From the NCBI GenBank assembly GCA_023228465.1, contig JALOBC010000005.1:1-64000 (forward strand): a DNA stretch of 64,000 nucleotides. Reading direction: 5' to 3'. Under the pieces are notes generated by a model. The model was not told the origin of the DNA and ran no database searches. It saw only the letters and a program-made list of their open reading frames with translations. The position numbers and the translations under genes were made by a program. Shown here one piece after another: positions 9,083-17,615 of the stretch (its first letter is position 1; each line of letters starts with the position of its first letter). The DNA comes from Dokdonella sp. GTDB lineage: Bacteria > Pseudomonadota > Gammaproteobacteria > Xanthomonadales > Rhodanobacteraceae.

Positions 9083-10088
9083 ACCGGACCACGAGAATCA
9101 GTCGCACGGACGCTGGAGCGTCCTCCGTTCTGGGCGCATCGATGGCGATGGGCTCGGAATTCCTTCAGTTCCTCTCGCTGCCAGAACGCGGGCAGGCGCT
9201 GTCCGGCTGGCCATCGGATCTTGTGGAGAGGCGCGATTGCTCGTGCCGCTCGCCGCAGGCGAGAAGACGGGTGGTTTCGAGACACGCGGGTCCCTGCAGA
9301 TCGGCGTAACGACCCTGATGCATCAGCAGCGCGCAATCCCGTTTCTGGATGTGGTCTGCACGTCACCGGATCTCGAGTCGGTGTTTGGCGAAGTCGTCGA
9401 TGACATTGTCCGCCGTCTGGCCGATCGCAGCGACGGTGTCGATGCTGTCGCAGGTGCAATCAGCGACTTCCGTGCGCTGCTCGTTCCACCTTCGGAGAAG
9501 GACGTGGACGTGACGCGCGTCGTCGGCCTGGTTGCGGAGCTGGTGGTATTGAACCGGCTTCTTGACATTTCGCCATTGGCTTGGCGCAGCTGGAGAGGTC
9601 CGGCCGGGGATCGGCACGATTTCCGGGCTCGTGACACCTCGCTCGAGGTGAAGGCATCGCTTCATGCAGGGGCCAGCGAGGTCACCATCAATGGCATCGA
9701 TCAGTTGGAGCCACCCGCTGGCGGATCATTGCACCTCGCGCATCTCGTCCTCGAAATGGTCGAGGGCGGTCTCCTGACGGTGGCAGGCCTTGGAGAGAGG
9801 GCATTGCAGCGCGCCGATGATCCGGCGGGACTGCGTGCGCTATTCGCTTCGGTCGGGTGTGCCGATGTGCGGGACGGGGACTGGAACCGTTTCGCATTCA
9901 GGGCCGAGGCCGAACGTCTGTACCGCGTCGGCTGCGATTTCCCGCGGATCGCGCCATCGGTCTTCGTTGGTGGCCGGATCCCTTCAGGACTCGTCGATGC
10001 GACGTACATCATTGATCTGAGGCTTGCTTTTGATGCCGAGTGCCCGCCAGCAGAATTTGACTCCCTCCTCCACGAGTTGTGCCTGTGA
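9075..10088 (+). CDS. PD-(D/E)XK motif protein (putative restriction nuclease)
   Basis: A 337-residue protein starting at GTG 9075 inside the end of the Z1 gene, implying coupled translation. The nuclease core is visible: a conserved Glu in VGLVAELVVLNRL, then an Asp in GDRHDFRARD, then the E-V-K of SLEVKAS. This is the spacing of a PD-(D/E)XK site and matches the family annotated 'PD-(D/E)XK motif protein' (DUF4420-like) found beside Z1 helicases. It is the most likely DNA-cutting subunit, supplied with substrate by the helicase and ATPase. Its 3' end overlaps the start region of the next gene. Family assignment is from the motif and position. Confidence 0.8.
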   Translation: MSRPDHENQSHGRWSVLRSGRIDGDGLGIPSVPLAARTRAGAVRLAIGSCGEARLLVPLAAGEKTGGFETRGSLQIGVTTLMHQQRAIPFLDVVCTSPDLESVFGEVVDDIVRRLADRSDGVDAVAGAISDFRALLVPPSEKDVDVTRVVGLVAELVVLNRLLDISPLAWRSWRGPAGDRHDFRARDTSLEVKASLHAGASEVTINGIDQLEPPAGGSLHLAHLVLEMVEGGLLTVAGLGERALQRADDPAGLRALFASVGCADVRDGDWNRFAFRAEAERLYRVGCDFPRIAPSVFVGGRIPSGLVDATYIIDLRLAFDAECPPAEFDSLLHELCL

Positions 10089-10090
10089 TC

Positions 10091-11935
10091 ATGACATCAC
10101 TTTCGCTTCACTCCGAGCCTTACGGTTCGACGGGGAACATCGGCGAGAACTTCCGCCGTCTGCTCGGTGCGCCCTCGCTTGATCCGTTGCAGACGGTCAT
10201 CAGGGAGTCGGTGCAGAACATTGCTGACGCATCGCGGCCGGGTGTGGGGCCGGAGATCCTCATCAGGTTGCGGAAGCTTTCGGACGCCCAGCGAGACATT
10301 CTTCGCGACGCCGTCCTCGCGAAGCTCCCGGATGAGGGGAGTTCATCCGGGATGATCGCGGCGTTCCTGGAAGCCGAAGTCCCGATGGTCCTCGAAATAT
10401 GTGACTTCGGTACCATGGGGCTTGGCGGACCGACGCGAGCGGACCGTATACCCGTGGGAACTCGGCAAACCAACTTCATTGATTTCCTGCGCAACATCGG
10501 CACCGCGCGGGACACCGACCAGGGCGGCGGCACCTATGGGTTCGGCAAGGTCGCCCTTTATCGCGCGAGTGCCTGCAGCACCATCATCGTGGACACCCTC
10601 CCGAACGAAGCCGGGGTCGAGGGCCGGCGACTGATGGCGTGCCATGTGGGCCGATCTTTCGAGAGGCCTGAAAACGGGATGCTGCGGCGATTCACGGGTC
10701 GGCACTGGTGGGGCGTGCCGGACCCGGCAGATGGAGTTGCCGATCCGATGACAGGTGCTGCCGCCTCGAGTCTGGCCAATCAACTCGGTTTGCCGGAGCG
10801 TGCTTCCGACCGGACGGGAACATCGATCATGATCCTCGGTTTCGAGCCTGACGAGGCCGATCCAGCCGACACCGGGATTCGGATCATTGAGACGCTGCTT
10901 TGGAATTTCTGGCCGCGGATGATGGGCGATGCGCCCGCCAAGCACCGTTTCCGTTGCCGCGTAGAGGTCGAGGATCGGGAACTGCGCATTCCGGCGCCGG
11001 AGGAGCTCGCTCCGTTCGATCTGCTATGTAAGGCGATGACGGCGGTCAGGGCGCGCGAGGGCAATGATCTGCGTCGGATCGCGTCCATGAGGCCCAAGAA
11101 ATTCTTGGGTACTCTCGCGGTCGAAAAGGGCCTGGGATCGTCGAGGCGTCACCTGACTAAAGAAGACGTCCGGCTGGTGCCTGAGCGCATGCACCATATA
11201 GCGCTCATGCGACCTGTCGAACTGGTCGTGAAGTATCTTGAGGGCACTCCGCACCCCGACGCTCGGCTGGAGTGGGCCGGAGTGTTCGTCGCGAGCGACG
11301 AGCCCGAAGTGGAGCAGGCCTTTGCGGATTCGGAGCCACCCGCGCATGACGACTGGATCCCCGATAACTTGCCGCGAGGAAACGCGAAGCGCTACGTCAA
11401 CATAGCGCTCAAACGTTTGCATGAAATTGCCGCAGAAATGGGCATGGAGCAGATTTCACGTCGAACCGGGGATGGCTCAGGCCCTGCACTGGCGCGGCTC
11501 GCAGGGCGGCTTGGCGCGGTGCTCGAGGATGTCGGCGGTGATGGCGCCGCCCGTCGGCACGGTTCCGGAGCTTCCGGAGGCCGCCGTCCATTACGGGCGC
11601 GGGCGAGCCGTCCCGTGTTCCAGCGACTTGAGGAAGGCGAAACCGGTCGGGTCGCGGTCTTCGAGACGGAGGTGTCGCAGGATGCGCGGAAGAGCGGAGC
11701 GGTGCTGGTTGCCGCAGCATCGATCGCCATCGAAGGAACGGCTCTCGGAGCCGCCGACGAAACCTTGGAGAGGCCTGATGTCTTGTTCATCAGGTGGTTG
11801 AAGGGGGACGCCTCCGTCGACGGCTCCAAACTTCCCCTCGATGGCCGGGAAGGGCGGTTCGAGATTCACGTGCGCGTTCCGGATGAGTGCGCGGTGACCG
11901 CCGATGCGGAGGTCCTGCCGCAGGTGATGACATGA
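10091..11935 (+). CDS. GHKL-type ATPase, MORC/MutL-like (paraMORC)
   Basis: A 614-residue protein with the Bergerat ATP-binding fold at its N-terminus. Motif N is RESVQNIADA, with Glu39 (general base) and Asn43 (Mg/ATP). D105-F-G-T-M-G-L is the DxGxG box, and GGGTYGFGK at 145-153 is the glycine-rich lid. The C-terminal half is not recognisable to me. GHKL ATPases of this kind occur in restriction operons with Z1 helicases and were proposed as relatives of eukaryotic MORC proteins. The likely role is an ATP-gated clamp or loop-forming subunit. Start choice: ATG 10091 is preferred, but GTG 10085 would make a GTGA overlap with the nuclease gene and GTG 10079 is also in frame. The 3' end overlaps the next start by ATGA. 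Confidence 0.85.
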   Translation: MTSLSLHSEPYGSTGNIGENFRRLLGAPSLDPLQTVIRESVQNIADASRPGVGPEILIRLRKLSDAQRDILRDAVLAKLPDEGSSSGMIAAFLEAEVPMVLEICDFGTMGLGGPTRADRIPVGTRQTNFIDFLRNIGTARDTDQGGGTYGFGKVALYRASACSTIIVDTLPNEAGVEGRRLMACHVGRSFERPENGMLRRFTGRHWWGVPDPADGVADPMTGAAASSLANQLGLPERASDRTGTSIMILGFEPDEADPADTGIRIIETLLWNFWPRMMGDAPAKHRFRCRVEVEDRELRIPAPEELAPFDLLCKAMTAVRAREGNDLRRIASMRPKKFLGTLAVEKGLGSSRRHLTKEDVRLVPERMHHIALMRPVELVVKYLEGTPHPDARLEWAGVFVASDEPEVEQAFADSEPPAHDDWIPDNLPRGNAKRYVNIALKRLHEIAAEMGMEQISRRTGDGSGPALARLAGRLGAVLEDVGGDGAARRHGSGASGGRRPLRARASRPVFQRLEEGETGRVAVFETEVSQDARKSGAVLVAAASIAIEGTALGAADETLERPDVLFIRWLKGDASVDGSKLPLDGREGRFEIHVRVPDECAVTADAEVLPQVMT

Positions 11936-12840
11936 ACCGCCGGGTCGCGTACCCGTTCCTCACGCTTTCCGACGCTGCCGTGAAAGTATCGGCTTGGGAA
12001 GTTTCCCTCGACGGGGTCGCGTGGTCCGAACCGGGCGAGTTTCTTGCGGACTGGGACAATGCCAGCGATATCCATCTGCGAAGGACGTTGCACGTTAATG
12101 CCGAACTGGCGGCATCCGATCTCGGCATTCCCGTCGATCAACTCGCTCTGGCCGCTTCGGTGCGAATCGGTACGGGCCAGGGGCGGCTATCGCGGCTTGT
12201 CCTGTCCCGCGTGCGCCGGGAATTGCACGCGGACAGTCCGTCGTGGGAGTTCGAGCACGTCACCGAGGGCCGCAGTCTCTCGATTTTTCTCGATCTCCGG
12301 ACCGAGCTGCTGCTCGTCAGGTCACCCGCGACATTTTCGCCACTCTCGCCTCGGCATCCAGGTGACCGGCTCTGGTCCGAAAACACGAGGATCAGGCTCG
12401 AAGGTGAGGAGCCACGATTCCCCATCGAAAGCGTGAATCTCGCGCAGATGCTGGGCGACGGCATGGCGGGCGCTGCGCCGTGGTACCTGCACTGGTCACC
12501 CCGGGATTGGGGGCGCGACTTCCACGGGGCTGTCCGCCTCTATCTGAACGAGAGATCGAGTGACATCCTCGAGAGGATCGAAGGTGAAGACCCTGCGACA
12601 ATCCAGATCCTTTTGAGCGATGTCATGAGCCAGGTCTGCGAGCGTTTCCTCGCTGACCCCGAAGCCGAGTCGATGATGGAGTTGGCCGAGCCAGGTTCGC
12701 TGGGGGCCCAAGCCGCGATCTGGCTTCGCAAGGCTTGGCCCGGCAAGGATGCCGACTTCATCCGTTCCGTTCTCGAAAGTCGTCCGGGTTCCTTCCGCGC
12801 CACGATGCTTGCCCTCGCCGAACCGGGAGATCGCCAATGA
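11932..12840 (+). CDS. Unrecognised defence-operon protein, 302 aa
   Basis: I do not recognise a domain. The 302-residue product starts at ATG 11932, inside the ATGA that ends the GHKL gene, and ends inside the ATGA that starts the next gene, so it is translationally tied to both. The sequence is mixed alpha/beta, acidic (DILERIEGEDP), soluble, and without signal peptide, membrane segment or Cys/His cluster. An N-terminal stretch of alternating hydrophobics (residues 1-90) suggests a beta-rich domain; the C-terminal 80 residues are helical. Its fixed place between a GHKL ATPase and the last gene suggests a structural or target-recognition subunit, which is inference. Confidence 0.75.
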   Translation: MNRRVAYPFLTLSDAAVKVSAWEVSLDGVAWSEPGEFLADWDNASDIHLRRTLHVNAELAASDLGIPVDQLALAASVRIGTGQGRLSRLVLSRVRRELHADSPSWEFEHVTEGRSLSIFLDLRTELLLVRSPATFSPLSPRHPGDRLWSENTRIRLEGEEPRFPIESVNLAQMLGDGMAGAAPWYLHWSPRDWGRDFHGAVRLYLNERSSDILERIEGEDPATIQILLSDVMSQVCERFLADPEAESMMELAEPGSLGAQAAIWLRKAWPGKDADFIRSVLESRPGSFRATMLALAEPGDRQ

Positions 12841-13904
12841 TGTTCCTGCTTCCGAGGCTTCCCGGTCCGGCCTGCGAGGTGAGCGTTCGCATGTTTCTTG
12901 CGGAAGACCCCTCCAGGTGGGACGGATTTCATCCGGACAATCTTCCCGAACAGGTGCGTTTCGCCGCGACGGGCGGCACCCCAGTCACTTCTGCGCAACT
13001 TGCGGATCTGAGGCAGAATCTGGTGACTTTGGCCGAGCGCCATGGCTTTGGCCGCACCGCTGTCCGATTGTCTCTTGCAGACGTCGATGCCGAGATCGCC
13101 GGTTGGTTAGCGGAGTCGGAGCTTTTCTCGACCGGCGAGGCGCTCAGGGACGACGTTTGGGCATTTATCGCAGCTATCCTGGCGCCCGACATCGTGCATT
13201 GGCGATTCGGCGCCGCGATGGAGCGTTACGCTGGAGGCGTGCGAAATACGTTCCAGAGGCTCTGGATGCGCGGACGAGCCCTTGATCGCGGAATCGGTCA
13301 TCCGGCGCGGTGGCAGCTGCTCGAGGAGCTGAACGAGGATGCTCTCGTCCAGATCATCGAGCGACCGAGCATAGGCGGAGACGGCGTTCTGGCGCTTGCG
13401 GTCGCAGAGGCGTGGCTTCGGGCCGCACGACACCATGGAAGGCCGAGCATGGAAGCAATCATGCGACGCGCGATTCTGAAGATCCGTGTGCGCAACGAGA
13501 TTCGATCGCTCGCGGACCTTCCCCCGGGGGATTTGGCAAGTTTCCTTGACGAGGTGTTCGGCTGCGTGCCGAAGCCTGCATCACTTCATGTCGAGCAGCC
13601 CGGTAATCCTGCCACGCACCACGCCACCAGCAACCGGCAACCTGCGGCCGACACGAGAGTGCGGGATGAGGCTGAACTTTCCGTTTCCCGAGCTTCCGCC
13701 ACGGCGGCGATCCTCAGAGTGAAGATGGAGTCCAAAATGCGCGGATGGCTTTCTCCCAAATCGCAATCGGCGCTGGACGCCCTGAAGGATGGTCGGGTTG
13801 CCCTGGACCGGAGCGAACGGAACGCACTCGATTATCTGCTCGACAGGCTCTCGGGCGCAGGCGTCCTGCCGGATGACATCAAGGAATTGCAATCGGTGCT
13901 GTGA
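12837..13904 (+). CDS. Unrecognised defence-operon protein, 355 aa (possibly DUF6339-like)
   Basis: Last gene of the Z1 operon, starting ATG 12837 in an ATGA overlap (a second ATG follows at 12840). The 355-residue product is largely helical. It begins MMFLLPRLPG, has Trp/Arg-rich helices between about 95 and 190, a polar low-complexity linker near 245-285 and a short helical C-terminus. I see no catalytic motif. The opening LLPRLPG pattern recalls proteins annotated DUF6339 next to Z1 systems, but I hold that weakly. Its last 26 bases overlap the end of the convergent methyltransferase gene, so the two transcripts are complementary there. Confidence 0.75.
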   Translation: MMFLLPRLPGPACEVSVRMFLAEDPSRWDGFHPDNLPEQVRFAATGGTPVTSAQLADLRQNLVTLAERHGFGRTAVRLSLADVDAEIAGWLAESELFSTGEALRDDVWAFIAAILAPDIVHWRFGAAMERYAGGVRNTFQRLWMRGRALDRGIGHPARWQLLEELNEDALVQIIERPSIGGDGVLALAVAEAWLRAARHHGRPSMEAIMRRAILKIRVRNEIRSLADLPPGDLASFLDEVFGCVPKPASLHVEQPGNPATHHATSNRQPAADTRVRDEAELSVSRASATAAILRVKMESKMRGWLSPKSQSALDALKDGRVALDRSERNALDYLLDRLSGAGVLPDDIKELQSVL

Positions 13905-15471
13905 AGAGGGAGGTACCGGACCGTTCTCCGAGCTCTGATCCCGTAAGGGCGCACAGGAGAACCCGGGCGATCTGGCGCGCCAGAAACGGCGGTACGGCGT
14001 TGCCGACCTGCACGTACTGCTGGGTCCGGTTGCCGAGAAACAGGTAGTCATCCGGGAAGGTCTGCAGGCGAGCCGCCTCACGCACGGTAAGGCTCCGGCA
14101 TTGAAACGGGTCCGGATGGATGAAGTAGTGTCCGTCCTTGGAGATGTGGCTAGTGACCGTCGTGGATGGTTCACGGTGCAACTGGACCCGGAAACGGTCG
14201 TCGAAGACACCGCTACGCCAGTTGCGATGATTCGGGCTGAGTTCCACCGGGAAATCCGCCGCCTTGGGACTGTAACCGCGGACTTTGCCGAAGACGGCAG
14301 CGAAGAGATATCGCCGGAGATCCGAAGCCATGTGACCGCGGGTCTCGTGCTGGGCGAAGCCGGCCAGCGCAGGGCGCTCCAGCCAGGCAGCAAGCGCATC
14401 GCTCGACGATCCGTAGCTTTCGGGAAGGCGCTGCGACCGACGGGGTGGCAGCACTCCATTCTCCAGATCCGCTGCGACAGCCGAGAAGGCGTCGCGCAGC
14501 GGCCTACCTTCCTTGTGCCGGTGGAGTCCCGCCAGTGATCGGGCTGCGTCGACGACGTCGCTCCGCCAATTCTCGGGATCGTCGCGCCCCCGGCTGAGGC
14601 CACTGCGCAGAGCAGGCATCATGCCGATTGCATCATCCACGGTTCGCGTCATCGCGTCGACTCGTATGCCCGTTCCGGTGGTTCGATGGGCCAGATCGGA
14701 TCGGATGCCGACAATGATCACGCGATGACGGCGTTGCGGAACCCCGAACTCCTCGGCACGCACGATGAAGTCCGAAGACTGCGCCGCTTCTTGCAGACTG
14801 ATCCTGCCGTCGGCCACCCGGATCGCGCGGATCTCGTAGTGATGCAACCGGCCGGTGCCGAGCGAAGCGAGATCGTCCATCAGCATCTCGAACACGAAGC
14901 GGCTTTCGACTGTCGAGGACAGCATCCCCTTCACGTTTTCCATGACGAAGGCCGCAGGACGCAACCGGTCGAGCACCCGGATGTATTCACGGAAGAGGTA
15001 ATGCCGCTGGTCCTCCTCCGGCACATAACCGATTTTTCCCTTCGCCCGCGCCCGTCCTGCAAGCGAATAGGCTTGGCAGGGCGGGCCTCCTATCAGGATG
15101 GTGTCGTCGTAATCACGACGCAGTATGCCGATGGCGCGATCGATGGCGGCAGCAGCCTGTTCGCTTCCAAGTTCGAGACATCGAGCCTCCGCCGTTGCCA
15201 GCCGCCAAGCCGCCGCATCGACCTCGCTCCAGGCGGGTTCCGGGGTCAGCCCGGCATGGAAGTCGATGAGAGCCCGCGGCAACGCCGAATGGCGGTTCCT
15301 GTACGCTCTCTGGAACGCCCGCAAAGTGAGCGTTCGATGTGCCGAAGCTTCCTTCTCGACCGAGATTCCGATCCGGAACGGCGTACGACCGTCGACGTCG
15401 AGCGACGCGAAACCCTCGCCCAGCCCGCCCGGTCCGGCGAACAAGTCAACGATGCCGAAAGTAGCAGGCAA
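13879..15471 (-). CDS. DNA (cytosine-5-)-methyltransferase
   Basis: A C5-cytosine methyltransferase of about 530 residues, the protective enzyme of the island. The motifs appear in order: I FAGPGGLGEGF (SAM binding), IV GGPPCQAYS with the catalytic Cys, VI ENVKG, VIII RRHRVIIVG, and X QVGNAVPP at the C-terminus. The region between VIII and X, the target-recognition domain, is long, consistent with a specific recognition site. The start is probably TTG 15471 (MPATFGIVD), with AGAGG nine bases upstream; the frame is open further but reads poorly there. It converges on the Z1 operon with a 26-base overlap and is divergent from the vsr gene across 62 bases. Confidence 0.9.
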   Translation of the reverse strand: MPATFGIVDLFAGPGGLGEGFASLDVDGRTPFRIGISVEKEASAHRTLTLRAFQRAYRNRHSALPRALIDFHAGLTPEPAWSEVDAAAWRLATAEARCLELGSEQAAAAIDRAIGILRRDYDDTILIGGPPCQAYSLAGRARAKGKIGYVPEEDQRHYLFREYIRVLDRLRPAAFVMENVKGMLSSTVESRFVFEMLMDDLASLGTGRLHHYEIRAIRVADGRISLQEAAQSSDFIVRAEEFGVPQRRHRVIIVGIRSDLAHRTTGTGIRVDAMTRTVDDAIGMMPALRSGLSRGRDDPENWRSDVVDAARSLAGLHRHKEGRPLRDAFSAVAADLENGVLPPRRSQRLPESYGSSSDALAAWLERPALAGFAQHETRGHMASDLRRYLFAAVFGKVRGYSPKAADFPVELSPNHRNWRSGVFDDRFRVQLHREPSTTVTSHISKDGHYFIHPDPFQCRSLTVREAARLQTFPDDYLFLGNRTQQYVQVGNAVPPFLARQIARVLLCALTGSELGERSGTSLFTAPIAIP

Positions 15472-15533
15472 AACGGAAGCCTCTGAAGGGAGTCGACCTG
15501 TATACCATGTCAGGGCGCAAAGGCCAGGGGTCC

Positions 15534-16016
15534 ATGACGGATATCGTCGACAAGGAGACGCGCTCCCGGATGATGTCCGGGATCCGCGGCAAGGACACCA
15601 AGCCGGAGATGGTGCTTCGGCACGCACTCCATGCGCGCGGCCTACGGTACCGGCTGCACGACAGGAAGCTCCCTGGGCGGCCGGATCTGATTCTTGCGAA
15701 ACATCACGCCGTCATCTTCGTTCATGGCTGCTTCTGGCATCGTCACGAAGGTTGCCGCTACGCATCCACGCCTGCTACCAACAGCCAGTTCTGGGCTGAG
15801 AAATTCGCCGGCAATGTGAGGCGCGACAACGCAAACCGCCATGCACTGATCGCAGAGGGGTGGCGCGTTGCTACGATCTGGGAGTGTGCGCTACGCAATC
15901 TGGACCATGTGTCTGCGACTTGTAGTTTGCTCGCTGCTTGGCTGGACGACACGTCCGCCACCATCGAGATCGGTGAAAGGAGTGCCAAAGGCGATCAACC
16001 GTCACAGACGAGGTGA
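15534..16016 (+). CDS. vsr: Very short patch repair-type endonuclease (Vsr)
   Basis: A full-length Vsr-like protein (160 residues). It opens with the family's DNA-binding helix (DKETRSRMMSGIRGKDT). The active-site Asp is in LPGRPDLIL, and the metal/zinc residues are in FVHGCFWHRHEGC. Vsr nicks the T of T:G mismatches left by deaminated 5-methylcytosine, and so accompanies C5-methylases such as the divergent neighbour. In some clusters a Vsr-fold protein is instead the restricting nuclease; the sequence alone cannot decide. ATG 15534 is chosen because AGGGG lies just upstream; ATG 15507 is in frame but lacks a ribosome site. Confidence 0.9.
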   Translation: MTDIVDKETRSRMMSGIRGKDTKPEMVLRHALHARGLRYRLHDRKLPGRPDLILAKHHAVIFVHGCFWHRHEGCRYASTPATNSQFWAEKFAGNVRRDNANRHALIAEGWRVATIWECALRNLDHVSATCSLLAAWLDDTSATIEIGERSAKGDQPSQTR

Positions 16017-16039
16017 GGACTGTGAACGACCCCGGCAAC

Positions 16040-16710
16040 TGAACTGCCCCGGGTGCTCCGGAGGCTTCAGCCTTTGAGAGGATGGAGCCATTCATCCGGG
16101 GCTCCTTGGGTGTTGTTTGGGTCGCACCTTCCGTGTTCCGGGATCGCCCCGGATGAACAACCAACTGCGAGATCACAGCTAGCTGTGCGAGCAGATCCGG
16201 CGGGTGTGGGAGGAGAACTTCGGGGTGCATGCTGTTCGCAAGTTCTGGCGGCAACTGCTGCGCCAGGGCGTGGAGGTCGCCCGCTCCGCGGCGAGCCGGT
16301 ACGCACGACGGCCGCCGATGCGGCGTGCTCGTGCCCGCTGGACCGGGAGAGCCGGCAGTTTCGCGCCGACCGACCGGACGTGTCGTGGGTGTCGGATTTC
16401 ACGTGATTCTCGACCTGGCGGGGCTTTGCCTACGTCGCCTTCGTCATCCACGTGTTCGCCCCGCGCATCGTAGGCTGGAAGGCCTCTGCCACCGCGCACA
16501 CGGACTTCGTCTTGGACGCGCTGGAACAGGCGCTGCACGCCCGTCGTGGAGTGACCAATCGGTCCCCTGATCCACCATTCTGATCGAGGCAGCCAGTACG
16601 TCTCGATCCGCTACAGCGAGCGACTGGTCAAGGTCGGCATCGAAACATCCGTGGGCAGCGTGGGCGACTCCTCCGACAACGCGTTCGCAGAAACCATCAA
16701 CGGGCTGTGA
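16040..16710 (+). pseudogene. Degraded IS3-family element: OrfB transposase fragments
   Basis: Pieces of an IS3-family OrfB are readable only by switching frames. From about 16184 comes QIRRVWEENFGVHAVRKFW (the helical domain before the integrase core). Near 16375 comes D-V-S-W-V-S-D-F-T. From about 16425 comes YVAFVIHVFAPRIVGWK, then an LIHHSDRGSQYVSIRYSER segment and SDNAFAETINGL at the end (DDE-type rve core). At least two frameshifts break it, and OrfA is essentially gone. An IS-end-like sequence TGAACTGCCCCGGG begins at 16040. It separates the defence genes from the integrase module and is not capable of transposing. Confidence 0.7.
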
Positions 16711-16730
16711 ACGTGGAGGCGCAGAGCGGT

Positions 16731-17615
16731 TCACCTCTTCACGGGGAACTCACGCACGTTATCCCGATACGGCTGGACCGCCCAGGCACGGTGAATATGT
16801 GCGCTTCGCCTCCTGAGATCCTCTTCGGCGCTCATCTGGTCGTACGCCTGCACCAGCTTCCCGACCGCCATGATCGGCTTCCGTCCCTTTGTCTTCCACA
16901 GCCCGGAAATAAGCGAGCGCAGGGCGACCGCGCCCTCAGGCCAGTCGCGGTGCAGGCCATCCAGCTCCGGGTTCAGTCGCGTCAGCGTGACCAGGTCGTG
17001 GCCAAGTTGGGCTTCCGGCTCAAAGCCGCCTTCGCCGTAGCACCAGAGCTTGCCGAGATCGTGCAGCAGTGCGTACGCGATGCCGAGATCGCGGTCGCTG
17101 CCTGGCAGCGAAGGCGTCTCTGCAACACGTTCGGCGATCTCCAGGGTATGGGCGGCAAGCCCGCCACGATATGCGTGATGGTGGGCTTGCGAGGCGGGAC
17201 AGGTCCAGAAGTTGTGGAACACCCGGCGCAACTTCCAGATGTCGTTGATCAGCCGGACCAGCGCCTCGTGCCGGATGCGGTCCACGACGTGCCGCAGTCT
17301 TGAAACGATCTCTTCGTCCGCCCCGAAGTCCTCCGGGATGAGATCGAGGACGGGAGCTTCCGGCTCGAACTCTATCGCCGTGGCGACCCACAACGTGTCG
17401 GCATCGATGCGGCAAGGGACCAGCGTTACCCGCGCGGGATCGACGTGGAGATCGTCGGCGAGCACGAACGGCGGGCACCAGGTGGCGATAGCGTAGGCAC
17501 CGTCGTGTACATACAACTTGAACCGGATGGGCGCGAGGCCGTCGTCGAGCGTGTATCCCCAGCGATCGATGACGCCGGTCGTGACATGGACGGGACAATC
17601 CGTTGATGCAGTCAT
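16731..17615 (-). CDS. HD-domain protein of the integration module
   Basis: A 294-residue protein with an HD phosphohydrolase-like core. A His-rich segment HHHAYRGGLAAHT (about 180-192) is followed by LLHDLGKLW, giving the H...HD metal-binding pattern. It resembles HD domains of MobH/TraI_2-type proteins and YhaM-like exonucleases carried by integrative elements. The substrate is unknown. The start ATG at 17615 has AAAGGGAAG upstream on the minus strand and overlaps the stop of the preceding small gene by ATGA. Its 3' end lies 20 bases from the IS remnant, so the element may have been truncated there. Function in transfer or maintenance is inference. Confidence 0.7.
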   Translation of the reverse strand: MTASTDCPVHVTTGVIDRWGYTLDDGLAPIRFKLYVHDGAYAIATWCPPFVLADDLHVDPARVTLVPCRIDADTLWVATAIEFEPEAPVLDLIPEDFGADEEIVSRLRHVVDRIRHEALVRLINDIWKLRRVFHNFWTCPASQAHHHAYRGGLAAHTLEIAERVAETPSLPGSDRDLGIAYALLHDLGKLWCYGEGGFEPEAQLGHDLVTLTRLNPELDGLHRDWPEGAVALRSLISGLWKTKGRKPIMAVGKLVQAYDQMSAEEDLRRRSAHIHRAWAVQPYRDNVREFPVKR

